From Chara braunii (Eukaryota > Streptophyta > Charophyceae > Charales > Characeae): 46,600 bases of DNA. The notes beneath the pieces were generated by a model. It was not told where the DNA came from. It did no database searches and saw only the letters and a list, made by a program, of their open reading frames with translations. Each line of letters begins with the position of its first letter. Positions within the stretch are counted from its first letter, which is position 1. This document shows positions 11,031-21,021 of this stretch, one piece after another. A program made the position numbers and the translations under genes. The DNA lies in contig BFEA01000032.1 of assembly GCA_003427395.1 (NCBI GenBank), positions 3,802,009-3,848,608 on the forward strand, written 5' to 3'.

Positions 11031-12060
11031 TGATGTGGTACATTGCTTCGATCTGGACAATTCCCGAGCAAACCATCAAACAACTTAAAAGTAAGGCCAG
11101 GGCATATCTCTGGGCAGGGGACCCCAACAAGACAAAATACATCCCCAAGATAGCCTGGCACTATATAACGAGGAAGCCATCCAAGGGAGGACTAGGGATA
11201 ATCGATCCTAAGCAGGAAACAAAAGCCCTCCATGGCATGAACTAGCTCTGCACAGCATAAGAGCCATAGCCCCAGTACAGAGCCCCTCTAACATGTCAGG
11301 CCTATTATGGGTTATGAACAAGGAATAGAAGCCGGAAACAAGCAGAAGGAGACGGTCATCAAATGTATCCCAGAATGAGACGGAATCCTCTACCCCATAC
11401 TGGCCTGCCCTTATCCGCATATGGAGAGAAGTCATGCCAAAGCAGGTAACCAAGCCAAAATCCAGAGAGGAAGTCCTGCGCCAACCCCTGTTTGGGAATC
11501 CATGTGCAAGGGATGCAGGGGATCACACACTGTCTCTAGCAAATGGCCAGCGCTGGTTTTCATGGATCCGGCAGGGTGTGTGGAGGGTGAGTCACATCTG
11601 GGATGAAGAGAAAAAGGACTGGATCGAAGAGGAACGGTTGAAATCACGTCTGAAGGGGTGCCACCATCGCGATGAAAACTTGGTAACAGTAACAAACAGC
11701 ATTCCAGACAGCTGGAAATATCTGCTGAAAGAAAGGCTTTCATGGAAGCCAGGGGAGTGGGGTGTGCTAATTCAGGAGACAACACCACAAAGGGCTTACC
11801 AATTCTATCGCAGATCAGCAGGCCCAGTGCTCTCAGAAATGTCGACTTCCTATCCGATCGATCACACCAACCCCAAATCTCCATCCATCCACAATGCTGA
11901 CCTACACGAATCGGTCCTAGACTCGTTCACACTGCAGAAAGTAAGGGTATTAGGTACCTGGCCAAAAAAGGTATTCCCATTGGAAACTGCGATGCAAGAC
12001 CTCGAATTCGATCCAGAGGAGTGGCCATGGTCCGCAGCTAATAATAGATTATAGTATCAT
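11000..12060 (+). pseudogene. LINE ORF2 fragment (post-RT region), family LINE-D
   Basis: Plus-strand frames carry MMWYIASIWTIPEQTIKQL, YLWAGDPNKTKYIPKIAWHY and SKGGLGIIDPKQETKAL, the conserved stretch downstream of the RT domain in this LINE group. Near-identical wording occurs at 28800-29000. The region continues as an open frame (11434-12054) with WRVSHIWDEEKKDWIEEERL and SWKPGEWGVLIQETTPQRAY. It stops abruptly at the Ty3-A LTR boundary near 12087, without zf-RVT domain or poly-A. The start near 11000 abuts the opposite-facing LINE. One frame change and several stops separate the two open parts. Fragment only; no catalytic domain. Confidence 0.8.
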
Positions 12061-12659
12061 TATACAAAACCCCTATTCATATCATGTGCAAGGAAGACGA
12101 GCAATAGCGAGCTTCAGCAATCAAACAGCATCATACACATGAGACCAGATAGTCGTGACCTCGAACCAAAAGTAGAATTGCATCACGAGTTTCACCAAAC
12201 AAGAGCACACCAAAAGCTCATAATTGACAATGCTGGAATAGTCTCATCATCATCAACGAAGAACCAATGTTGATATCCTATCTGGCGCTCGACGCCCAGA
12301 CTACGAATGGCAGATCCTATCTAGCCTAGACTACAATGCAGCTGATGATGTCAACAGCTTCCCAAGTATGAGCAGACCTCGGCCAATGCCGCACGCGTCA
12401 AGCACCAGGTATGTCTCTCGTATCACTCACAACCTCGTTCCCCAATTCACAGATGCCACTAGCACCCAAGGACCACCATGCGCCCCATCCAGCATACAGC
12501 AGCGCAGCTCGGCTATGGCTGCCTGCTCCTTCCACTTGCCCGTGAGCGCGTGAGCCTGGCAAGCGATACGGCAGCAGCGCTTGCACACAAAGCAGCCAGT
12601 GCCCGGTTAAACACCTGTGGGAAGGCTCGGAAAATAGGTGGAAAACAGCTAAAGAGCTA

Positions 12660-13665
12660 AGGGGGCAACTAAGGGGTTGTCACAGGCTGTCGGAAAATTT
12701 AGAAATAGTCATAAGAGCCATTCCACAAAGGTGGGGGGATCTTCTGAGAAAGGAATCACAGTGGGGGCTAGGGGACTGGGCCACATGGGAAGATGACAAT
12801 GCTCCAGGAGAAGTCTTCAAGATATGGGATCAGGAGCCTGCAAGGCTGGGATGGCTTCAGGCAGACAAATATACCATCATGCATCAAGGGAGCACCACCT
12901 CTTTACTTGAGAAGAACTCCAAAGCGCCTATAACCATTCTCAAAAGTCAATTGNNTAAGGTAAGAGTANTTGAGACAGACGAATTCACAGTTTTCTGTCC
13001 AACTACTCCGGTGGAAGATTTGGAAGTCGACCCTGGGGAATGGGCATGGAAGATCAGAAGTGGCACTGCNGGATCAGAAAGGAGAATTAATATTCTGCAT
13101 TACACCACTCGGATCGGATATAGGTTGAGAAGAAGATCCTTTTCTCTTACGCCTCAACTCTTGAAGCGGTGGGAAAAGAGGGTGCGGATTCCACCGGGAC
13201 AACTGTCTAAGTTTCCTTGGCCGGCGATTAATGCGGTCCGCTTGGGAAAAGTCAGAAGCATGCAGTGGCTAATAGCCCATGTGGCTCTGCCGGTGAATGA
13301 ATGGTTAAATGAGAAAAGGAGTCTGACAAGGAGGGACCCAGCAAATGCGGTGTGTAGAGTGTGTCAGGGNGGNGTGNCAGAATCAATGCAGCANTGTCTG
13401 TTGGANTNTANNGNAGCAGTCATCATTTGGGATGAGGTCAGGTGTATCTGGGGTCAGATCTCGAAGGTCCCATGGTTAGGTACTAAAATTTCCCTTTTGT
13501 TGGGGATCCAAATCCCGAGGCAGTGGCTGTCGTTCGAGAAGCTTATGTTCCAGTTGATACGTCAATATAGCCTGTGGACTATTTGGAAGAAGAGATGTCA
13601 AATTACTATTGACGGAAGTACAATGCACATACAGGAGGCAAGGGAGATATTCTTGACATTACTTG
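12660..13665 (+). pseudogene. LINE ORF2 C-terminal part with zf-RVT domain
   Basis: An open frame from about 12660 (officially opening with ATG at 12879) carries RWGDLLRKESQWGLGDWATW, VEDLEVDPGEWAWKI and then the zf-RVT domain. The last has KVRSMQWLIAHVALPVNEWL, CRVCQ and ESMQxC, followed by YSLWTIWKKRCQITIDGS near 13570-13620. zf-RVT is the zinc-binding C-terminal domain of plant LINE reverse transcriptases. The RT and endonuclease domains are missing because the insertion is 5'-truncated. Several codons contain N, and the frame runs into the assembly gap at 13666, so its end cannot be read. It resembles LINE-D in layout but is a distinct, less decayed family. Confidence 0.8.
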
Positions 13666-14010
13666 NNNNNNNNNNNNNNNNNNNNNNNNNNNNNNNNNNN
13701 NNNNNNNNNNNNNNNNNNNNNNNNNNNNNNNNNNNNNNNNNNNNNNNNNNNNNNNNNNNNNNNNNNNNNNNNNNNNNNNNNNNNNNNNNNNNNNNNNNNN
13801 NNNNNNNNNNNNNNNNNNNNNNNNNNNNNNNNNNNNNNNNNNNNNNNNNNNNNNNNNNNNNNNNNNNNNNNNNNNNNNNNNNNNNNNNNNNNNNNNNNNN
13901 NNNNNNNNNNNNNNNNNNNNNNNNNNNNNNNNNNNNNNNNNNNNNNNNNNNNNNNNNNNNNNNNNNNNNNNNNNNNNNNNNNNNNNNNNNNNNNNNNNNN
14001 NNNNNNNNNN
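13666..14010. other. Assembly gap (345 N)
   Basis: A run of N inside the LINE insertion. Single N bases also occur at about 12955-13415 in the same element, which suggests difficult or collapsed read mapping on a multi-copy LINE. Confidence 0.99.
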
Positions 14011-14100
14011 AAAAAGATTGGTGGAGTAGTTCTTTCTTGTTGATAGGGATAGATCTGGCAGATCTGGGATTTGATCTGAGAGGGAAGAATGAAACATGGC

Positions 14101-14290
14101 AAGCTGACAGTCAATCCTCCAGAGGTCTGGAGTAATCAATGCTGTTCAGGGGTCCTTCGGCCAGAAGGAGGGCAGCATGTGTTGTTCATAATGTAAAGTT
14201 CATTCTGACTTGCCGGTGGAATAGGAACCGGACTGACGCTCCCCAGAATGGAAAGGAGCCAGGACCATAAGGCCCTGTTTATAAAAAAAA
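14101..14290 (+). other. LINE 3' tail with two stem-loops
   Basis: This tail is shared with the LINE ending at 23913: both contain AAGCTGACAGTCAATCCTCC, GGAATAGGAACCGGACTGAC and CTCCCCAGAATGGA before poly-A. Hairpin 1 is CTCCAG-AGGT-CTGGAG (14117-14132). Hairpin 2 is TCCTTC-GGCCA-GAAGGA (14153-14169). The other copy has different bases in both stems but keeps pairing. In stringent-type LINEs the reverse transcriptase recognises the 3' RNA tail; that role is inferred here. Confidence 0.7.
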
Positions 14291-14694
14291 AAAGAAAAAA
14301 AGAAAAAAGAAAGAAAGAAAGAAAGCAGCCAGTGCCCGAATGTCCAACGCGTGGGCTGGCCCTTTCCTAAATGGAAGTGGCCAGCCTGGCTGCACTAGGC
14401 CCAGGGAGGCTGGGCGTCAGACGAAACGAATTGCCACCGACAGTTACCCGTGCCCAACTGCCTGTTGTCTGAGTTGGGTCTATGCTGCGTATCTCGCCCA
14501 GGGCCTGACTTAGATACATTCGGTAAAGGAGGCCAGGGCCTGGGCGCCTTCAACCAACTGGCGCTGCGCAACTGCCTGAATTTTCCTCAGTTGCGAAGTA
14601 GTCCAAAATAGGCCTCTTGTCGTCTGTCGGGCCTGCCTTCACTTAGGGCGGCCGACACTGTTGCAAATAGGGGACCAGTAGGGCTCATTGAGGC

Positions 14695-15741
14695 CTATGC
14701 CTCGCATTCCCTCCTCCACACTTCGCTAGTCCTCTGAGAAGTACAATCTTCGATAATCTGGCGCTTTCCTTTTTGCAGAGACTTCTCATATTGAGCGACA
14801 ACCTGCGGAGCGGTCTGCATCAGTTCCTCCCCTGTGAACCATCGATACTCCTTAGGATCAGTATAATGTCTGAACCGAACTCGGTACTGCAGCTTCGGTT
14901 TCGGAGGACGTCCCCTGCCTGTCGGTCTTGGAACTGGCATTTCCTTGTGGTCGACGATGTCGTCGATGTCGACTTCTCCATCCATGGTTGGGGGCAGTAT
15001 TGAGCGACGAGAGGGAAACTAATCTGTTTCCCTGAAAGGTGCAAGCTTGGAAGAGTGGAAAACAGGGTAAGTGCGTAAGTGACCAGGGATGCGAATAAGA
15101 TAAGAAGGGCCATCCGGTTCATCTCCGACGACATCTAGTACCTTCCATGGTCCGAAGTACTGTGGCATGAGCTTACGGGAGATCCCGTGCTCCTGTCCCA
15201 GTTCTGAGGACTTAACCCAGACTCTTTCCCCTACCTGGAATGTAGATGGACGGCGGTGTTTGTTCTCTGACTCTATCATCGCCGCCTGTGCTTTATGCAT
15301 TTGCTCAACAGCCTGCTGCATCAGGCACTCGTACCGATAAGCAAACTCTAAGGTCTCTGGTGCTGCAGATGACTGATTCTCAGGTAGTAGGAAGTCCAAA
15401 GGCAGTCTAGGCTTGAACGTCAGTAGCAAGCTGTTCGGGCTCACTCCCGTAGCGCTGTGCACAGCGTTGTTGTATAGGCTGGCGATGAGAGCGAGTTTCT
15501 CGTCCCAGTCCACCTGATTTGGCTTGATGTAATGCCTCAGCAGGTGTTGTACAGCGCGGTTCAACTGCTCTGCCTGCCCATTCGCCTCTGGGTGATTGCC
15601 TGATGTCATTTGCAACCGCGTGCCCTGTTCTGCAGCTGCGGCTTTCCACAGTTCACTGGTAAATCGCACATCCCGGTCACTAATTATAGACCTAGGCAGT
15701 CCAAAATCTCTGACCCAGTTTTCTTTGAACAGCTTGATCAC
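14695..15741 (-). pseudogene. Ty3-A integrase (catalytic core C-terminal part) and chromodomain
   Basis: The minus-strand frame starts in the integrase core. ISDRDVRFTSELW holds the second catalytic Asp and HPEANGQAEQLNR the catalytic Glu. Then come the GPWKVLDVVGDEPDGPSY segment and YPVFHSSKLAPFRETD. A single in-frame TAG (15019-15021) follows; Ty3-B has Gln at the matching place. The chromodomain lies beyond (14695-14985: DIDDIVDHKE, YRVRFRHYTDPKEYRWFTGEEL). Chromodomains in this position mark chromoviruses of the Ty3/gypsy group and direct integration to chromatin. The frame ends within the first bases of the LTR. The upstream half of integrase is in another frame (see 15738-16322). Confidence 0.9.
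14707..14720 (-). other. Ty3-A polypurine tract
   Basis: On the minus strand the bases just before the LTR read GTGGAGGAGGGAA, immediately followed by TGCGAGG, the LTR start. A purine run touching the 3' LTR is the plus-strand primer site in reverse transcription. Confidence 0.75.
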
Positions 15742-16322
15742 ATACGCAGTTTCAGCTGTTGCGGCACTGCGACTAACCTAGCGTACTTACTAAACCTATC
15801 CACAATGACATAGACATAGCGCATTACACTCTTGCTGGTGACCAGCGTATCCATGAAATCCATGGACAGGCTCTCACCAGGCCTTTCCGGAATCGAAAGG
15901 GGCTTTAGAAGCCCAAGAGGAGCCTGTGTACGTGGCGTGTCCCTCTGACAGACCTGACAAGTCTCCACGTACAGCTTTGCGTCTCTCATCATCGTGGGCC
16001 ACCAGAACCGCTGCAACAAATTGGCTGCAGTCTTCTTGAAACCAAAATGGTCGGTGGAATCATGATACTCTCCTAAAAATAAACCGCGCAAAGACTCACT
16101 ATTCGGCACACACAAACGTTTATTCCCAGCCTTCTCAAGGAACAGCAAGCCGTTGACCAACTCAAACTCGGCAGAAGTCACTTTGTCCTTCGCCTCGAGT
16201 CTGCGAATGATCTCAGACATAAACGGATCCCCGCGATAGGCTTCCACCGTAGGTCGAGTGACATTGTCCGCAAGCCCGAACTCAGTGATCACCGCACCAG
16301 AGAAGTCATGCCTACGTGACAA
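15738..16322 (-). pseudogene. Ty3-A integrase N-terminal part (zinc-binding H2C2 and first catalytic Asp)
   Basis: The frame begins with the end of the RNase H region (SRRHDFSGA). It continues to the HHCC zinc-binding domain (GEYHDSTDHFGFKKTAANLL, CQVCQRDTPRTQAP) and the first catalytic Asp in SLSMDFMDTLVTSK. VDRFSKYARLVAVP follows and then a frameshift near 15757 moves to the frame of the downstream half. Compared with an intact integrase the order is complete, but the protein is split by this frameshift and by another at ~16343 that separates it from RNase H. It is part of a decayed polyprotein and not functional. Confidence 0.9.
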
Positions 16323-16339
16323 GGCATCAACAACTTTGT

Positions 16340-16711
16340 TTACTCCCCCTTCAGATACTGGGGTTCGAAGTCATACTGCTTAATGACTTCGATCCAGCGC
16401 TTCAAGGCATCAGAGAGCACAGACTGAGTTCTCATCCACTTCAGGGTCTGATGATCAGTCCTGACGATGAAGAACCTCCCAAGGAGATAATGTCTCCAAT
16501 GGTTCAGTGCCTTGTAAATCGTGTAGAGCTCCTTCTCATAGGTGGACTTAGCCAACTTTCGAGAGGGCATCTTTTTGGACATGTACTCGACTGGCCTCAA
16601 CTTTGGCCCCTCCTGCTGCGCGAGCACGGCACCAATGCCATATTGGCTGGCATCCGTGACTATGAACGGCTTGTCAAGATTTGCAAGTGTTAAGACCTCA
16701 TGGTGGGTCAA
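16340..16711 (-). pseudogene. Ty3-A RNase H domain
   Basis: FIVTDASQYGIGAVLAQQEG holds the first RNase H catalytic Asp. KSTYEKELYTIYKALNHWRHYL holds the Glu and RTDHQTLKWM the next Asp. This is the usual Ty3 RNase H arrangement downstream of RT. An in-frame TGA just upstream (about 16764) separates it from the RT thumb; it lies where an Arg codon (CGA) would fit. A base loss after YLKGE shifts the frame into the integrase part. Confidence 0.9.
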
Positions 16712-16762
16712 CGCATGCTTCAGATGTCTAAAAGCAGCCTCACACCTGTCTGTCCACTCCCA

Positions 16763-17055
16763 TCAGGTGTCAAGGCGGGTCAGGTCCGTCAAAGGGGCGG
16801 CAACTATGCTATAGTTCTTTACAAAATTGCGATAGTAGCCGGTCATCCCTAAGAAGGACCTCATCTCAGTCACAAACTGAGGACGCGGCCAGTCACGAAT
16901 GCTGGCCACCTTTGCGTCATCGGGCTTCAAACCCTCCGCAGAAATCTCATGACCCAAGTACAAGATACGGCTGCAGCCAGACTCACACTTCTCCCCGTTT
17001 ATCTTGAACTTGTGTTGCCGAAGGAGACTGAGGACTTTGTCTAAGTGCGCTACAT
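16763..17055 (-). pseudogene. Ty3-A reverse transcriptase, C-terminal (thumb) remnant
   Basis: The frame starts SEHVAHLDKVLSLLRQHKF and continues ILYLGHEISAEGL and FLGMTGYYRNFVKNYS, the thumb and connection of Ty3 RT. It lines up with the plus-strand copy at 22560-22720. Fingers, palm and the YLDD site, and all of gag and protease, are absent. The sequence passes directly into a primer-binding-site-like motif and the opposite-facing LTR at 17070, so the 5' part of this element was deleted. Confidence 0.88.
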
Positions 17056-17067
17056 GCTCTGATACCA
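17056..17067 (-). other. Primer-binding-site-like sequence of the minus-strand element
   Basis: The minus strand reads TGGTATCAGAGC, the usual match to the 3' end of plant initiator tRNA-Met. It is fused directly to RT codons (GAGCATGTAG). This could be a true PBS joined to RT by deletion at a short homology, or a chance RT sequence (GTA TCA GAG also fits RT). It lies two bases from the LTR at 17070. Confidence 0.5.
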
Positions 17068-17069
17068 AA

Positions 17070-18005
17070 TGCGAGGCATAGGCCTCGATGAGCCCTACTG
17101 GGGCCCTATTTGCAACAGTGTCGGCCGCCCTAAGTGAAGGCGGGCCCGACAGACGACAAGAGGCCTAGTTTGGACTACTTTCCAACTGAGGAAAATTCAG
17201 GCAGTTGCACAGCGCCAGTCGGTTGAAGGCGCCCAGGCCCTGGCCTCCTTTACCGAATGTATCTAAGTCAGGCCCTGGGCGAGATACGCAGCATAGACCC
17301 AACTCAGACAACGGGCAGTTGGGCACGCGTAACTATCGGTGGCCCTGGGTCTGATTCATTTCGTCTGAGGCCCAGCCTCCCTGGGCCTACCGGAAGCTTC
17401 TGGGCAGGGGCCTAGCACAGCCAGGCTGCACGCAAGCAGGCTGGCCACTTCCATTTAGGAAAGGGCCAGCCCACGCATTGGACATTCGGGCACTAGCTGC
17501 TTTGTGCGCAAGCGTTGCTGCGCTATAGGTTGCCAAGCTCACCCGCTCACAGGCGAGCTGGAAAGAGCAGGCAGCCATATCCGAGTTGTGTTGCTGTATG
17601 CTGGATGGGGCGCATGGTGGTCCTTGGGTGCTAGTGGCATCTGTGAGTTGGGGAATGAGGTTGTGAGTGATACGAGAGACATACCTGGTGCTTGACGCGT
17701 GCGGCATTGGCCGAGGTCTGCTCGTACTTGGAAGTTGTTGACGTCATCAGCGGCATTGTAGTCTAGGCTAGATAGGATCTGCCATTCATAGTCTAGGCGT
17801 CGAGCGCCAGATAGGATATCAACATTGGTTCTTCGTTGATGATGATGAGACTATTCCAGCATTGTCAATTATGAGCTTTTGGTGTGCTCTTATTTGGTGA
17901 AACTCGTGATGCAATTTTGCTTTTGGTTCGAGGTCACGACTATCTGGTCTCATGCGTATGATGTTGTTTGATTGCTGACGTTCGCTATTGCTCAACTTCC
18001 TTGCA
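17070..18005 (+). mobile_element. Ty3-A 5' LTR (plus orientation), 936 bp
   Basis: Starts TGCGAGGCATAGG and ends CTTCCTTGCA, followed at once by a primer-binding site and a gag gene, so it is the 5' LTR of a plus-strand copy. It is the inverse of the split LTR at 12087-14706; the right copy has about 50 extra bases near 17345-17450. No canonical TATAAA was seen inside it. The matching 3' LTR of this copy is missing from the window. Confidence 0.9.
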
Positions 18006-18008
18006 ATT

Positions 18009-18019
18009 TGGTATCGGAG
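18009..18019 (+). other. Ty3-A primer-binding site
   Basis: TGGTATCGGAG starts three bases after the LTR end. It differs by one base from TGGTATCAGAG, the initiator tRNA-Met complement used by many plant LTR retrotransposons. Confidence 0.8.
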
Positions 18020-19282
18020 TTGTGGTTCGGTGCGCTAATTTGGCGCTTATCTTCTGCCTAATGCGGTACATGCACGCGGTGTGTGCGGTGAGCGACCGTG
18101 CCGTGGGACGTGTGTAGTGAGGAGGGCGAAGATAAGTAGGCGACCCAGGTGGAGAGGGGTTCGCCAAGAAGGCTAAGCGGTGATTATTGGGTGTTCGCAG
18201 TGTGATGAGAATTATCCGGTGTGTGATTGATGCTGAGGTGGAACGGTTGTGCAATGCTGGTTGTGTCGAAGCAACGATTGGTCATCACAATCAACATCGG
18301 GTCTTCTGGTGAGAATATTTGTGGTTGGGGGCAGCTATTTTGAGGTACGTTGCACCTAACCTTATCTACCCTCTTCGACACTTTTTACCGTGAGGATGTG
18401 TGTTTTGTATCGAGAGTCCTCTCATGTGAGGAGTCGTGTGCGCTCAACCTTGAGAGTCGGCAATCTTTACGTGAAGCATCTGGAAGGAGAGGGTAGTGTT
18501 ATCTGAAGGGCCCAGGACGAAGCACTGGGCCACGGTCACCATGCCAACCCACCGGGAGTAGAGCACGCATGCTTTGCTGCTTTGTCCTTTGTCTGCTCAC
18601 TGCGTTGTAAAGGGGTTCTGAAGGGCAGGCCAGCCCTAGGGGACAGACGAGACCGGCCGTCTATAAATAAGCACCGGCAGGATACCTTCCATTGGCTGCG
18701 ATCGTCGTACTCTTTGCGACGTTAAAGAATTCCTGAGGACTTCGGGCCGTCCATAAAAATGCCTCCTGATCAGCCAATTGGTCGGTGTAAGGCTCGCTGC
18801 ACGCGAGGATAAAAATTGTGCAAGGCTGGCCAGCTCAGCAGGACTCGGGGCACAGGGGTGGGTCGTGTGCACACCTTTAGACACGCACGCTGTCCAGATT
18901 GCTCAGGGACGTTGACGACAAGAGACATTCAAGAAGAACCGAGGAAGGGGTAGATTCCAAGTGATAAGTTCGGGCAAGATTCCACTCTGCAAACAGACCC
19001 AACAAGCGATTCTATTTTTACTTTTGATTAGTTAGATGTACAGCCATTGACATTTGACAGACAGCATAGTTGAGAACTGTTCTTTGTTCATTGTGCTTTC
19101 TGTTTGCGAACTAGTCAAAGTCAAAGTAGTTCGTTTGTAGGAATCTGAACTTACCTGTCGGATCCGAATGTATAGTCTCTGACATAGCCGCCGATTATTT
19201 ATTTTAATAAATCAGTTTGTACATCATGCTGCGGTAGGCATCAAGAGTGTCCAAGTGCAGGCACTGTACAGTGTTGTAGCCT
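18020..19282 (+). other. Ty3-A untranslated leader with a conserved palindromic module at 18707-18782
   Basis: This ~1.26-kb stretch between PBS and gag has no coding signal. At 18707-18782 lies a module also found (twice) in front of the Ty3-B gag: GATCG..GTCGT..TTTGCGACGTTAAA, a fold-back AATTCCTGAGGA, then AAATGCCTCCTGATCAGC. CGTCG and CGACG can pair, and CTGATCAG is a palindrome. A TATAAATA lies upstream at 18662. The preserved structure suggests a leader RNA signal (packaging, dimerisation or translation), which is inference. Confidence 0.6.
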
Positions 19283-20920
19283 ATGAGTGACAGGGAGGTC
19301 CCACAACCGAATGACAGGATCTTGCGATCGGCTAGACGCTCGATAGCCCACTTGGCCTTAGGACCAGAGGGTGATAGGTTACTGTTCCGCCAGCTTAGGG
19401 AGAGGCAGCAGCAGCAGAGGAGAGCTAGGGCAGCAAAGGCCAGCAGGGAATTCGCAAGGGAAGCCGCAGCTTCAGCAGCCATGGCAACTTGTGCACAACG
19501 GAGTTCCCAGGCTAGCAGTTCAGTATCTTCAACGGTCGCGCAGACCCAGAGTCAGTCAACTGGCTTAATGGCAAGGCAGTCGTTAGTGATGACTCCCGAG
19601 GAGGTCGCCATACAGCGAGCTGCTGATCGCGAGGCACAACTACAACAGGCTTTAGGAGAGATTAAGGCAGAAAAAGAAAGAATGATTAGAAGAAGAGCCA
19701 GGTTGCAGCGGAGACAAGCGGATATTGGCGAGTTAGAGGAGATGGACCCAGCACAGTTGGATGATGAAGTGAGGACCCTAAGGTCGGTTTTGCTAGGTGT
19801 AGTAGAGATGCAAGATCACCAGACGGCGATCTTACAAGACATCTAGCAGAGTCTGGCCGTTTTGGTCAGGCGAGCGCAGGCAGCACCATCACTGTTCGGG
19901 CCTGGTGCCTGGCCCGTTGTACATCCTCCTCCTTTTGTCCCACCGGTGACTGGGGTATCCCCATATACCGCTCCAGCATCGGTTCAGCCCGTTTCCCTGG
20001 GTATGCCATTAACAGGCGGATTCTCACCAGGTCCTAGTTTGCAGGTTCCTGTACAAACAGTGTGCTCCCAACCTCCGTCTCAGGTTGCCGTAAGTGGGCA
20101 GCCTTCTGTCTCGCAGCCTGCACAGCCGCAGGGTTCACAGCCCCAGCAGATAGTGCAGCAGTCTGCACCACAGGGTCCAGAACCCGGATTGGTGCAGGTA
20201 CCGAGACGAAGTCAGTGGGTTCCAAAGATGGCAATCGCCGCTCCTAAACCCTTTATAGAGGATAAGAGGGGCGAAGACCTCGACACATGGTTGAGGGCAG
20301 TCCCAGTCTATGTCAAGTGCAAACTCACCTTGCCACACGAGGAAGTGCTTGTGGCTGCCTCCTATCTAGAGGGGAGTGCAAAAAAATGGTTGAGTGGTTT
20401 AGTTCAGCTACAGGGGTACGGTCATGACTTTCGCGCTTGGGCGGTCACCCAGAAACTGGATGACTTCCTCAAATTGGTCGAAGACAGGTGGCATGATCCT
20501 CAGGAGGCCCAAAAGGCTACTAATGCGATACTGACACTTCATACCAGACAATTTAAATCAGTAAGAGAGGCCACTGACGTAGTGGAGCGTCTGATCTGTG
20601 TCCCTGGGGTTCGCTATGACCCCCAGGTTTTACTCACCTCCTACCTGAGATGCTTTCCTATGCCTCTCAGGAATCAGTTGGCAGGTGAGGCCAACATCAA
20701 CGTGCACAATTTTCCCTCATTCAGCAAGAAGGCCCTAGACCTGGAAGCAAAGATAGGGCATGGTCAGACACCCACAACAGATGGTAGGAGAAAGTCATTG
20801 CCTCCTAACTGGAAAGCGAAGGAACGCATCATGTTCGTCAATAACGATGGTTCCACCATCGAATTGGACGACGACTTCCAGTCGAGAGTGGGTTCAGAGG
20901 CCGGCAGCATAGAAGCTTAA
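19283..20920 (+). pseudogene. Ty3-A gag: N-terminal coiled coil, Pro/Gln-rich linker, capsid
   Basis: Start ATG at 19283. Residues ~30-65 and ~105-188 are rich in Arg, Gln, Glu and Leu and look like coiled coil (RERQQQQRRARAAKASREFA, EIKAEKERMIRRRARLQRRQ). An in-frame TAG (19844-19846) follows, then the same frame stays open to 20917. The second part has a Pro/Gln/Val-rich linker and a retrotransposon capsid domain (FIEDKRGEDLDTWLRAV, YLEGSAKKWLSGL, FLKLVEDRWHDPQEAQKA). The zinc knuckle is in another frame beyond 21000. The TAG is followed by CAG AG, as is the corresponding stop in Ty3-B gag. This may be decay of a Gln codon or programmed readthrough. The long N-terminal coil is unusual for Ty3 gag. 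Confidence 0.85.
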
Positions 20921-21021
20921 GGGGGTGGAGTAGTTGCTGCCGTAGCTCAAAAAGGTAAGGCGACAAATAGACGTCGTGGAGGTTCCCGATCTAGGAGTTA
21001 AGTTGACCCCAATGCTCCTCC

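Larger units (their letters stand above)
12606..14321 (+). mobile_element. 5'-truncated LINE inserted in the Ty3-A LTR
   Basis: The insert starts at GTTAAACACCTG and ends in an A-rich tail (14281-14321). It is bounded by AAAGCAGCCAGTGCCCG at 12589-12605 and again at 14322-14338, a perfect 17-bp target-site duplication. The uninterrupted LTR at 17070-18005 has one copy of this site (with one mismatch), so the empty site is visible in the same window. This is the signature of target-primed reverse transcription. The LINE is 1716 bp including a 345-base assembly gap and scattered N bases. Its frame is largely open, so it is one of the younger insertions here. Confidence 0.93.
12087..14706 (-). 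mobile_element. Ty3-A 3' LTR (minus orientation), split by a LINE insertion
   Basis: The LTR runs 12087-12605 and resumes at 14339-14706. On the plus strand it starts TGCAAGGAAG and ends CCTCGCA, so in element orientation it reads TGCGAGG...CTTCCTTGCA, with TG/CA ends. It is the inverted counterpart of the uninterrupted LTR at 17070-18005, with clear identity along the whole length and small indels. Without the LINE and one copy of its target duplication it is about 887 bp. The polypurine tract and the chromodomain end of pol lie directly at its internal side, which identifies it as the 3' LTR of the minus-strand element. Confidence 0.88.

Noticed and set aside
13606-14139. Long open frames on both strands at 13606-14139
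   Set aside because: They are open only because 345 N bases carry no stop codons.
12087-18005. Interpretation as one large DNA transposon with ~900-bp terminal inverted repeats
   Set aside because: The inverted arms have LTR ends (TG..CA), one is followed by a PBS and gag, and the other is preceded by a polypurine tract and chromodomain. They are LTRs of two opposite-facing Ty3 copies.
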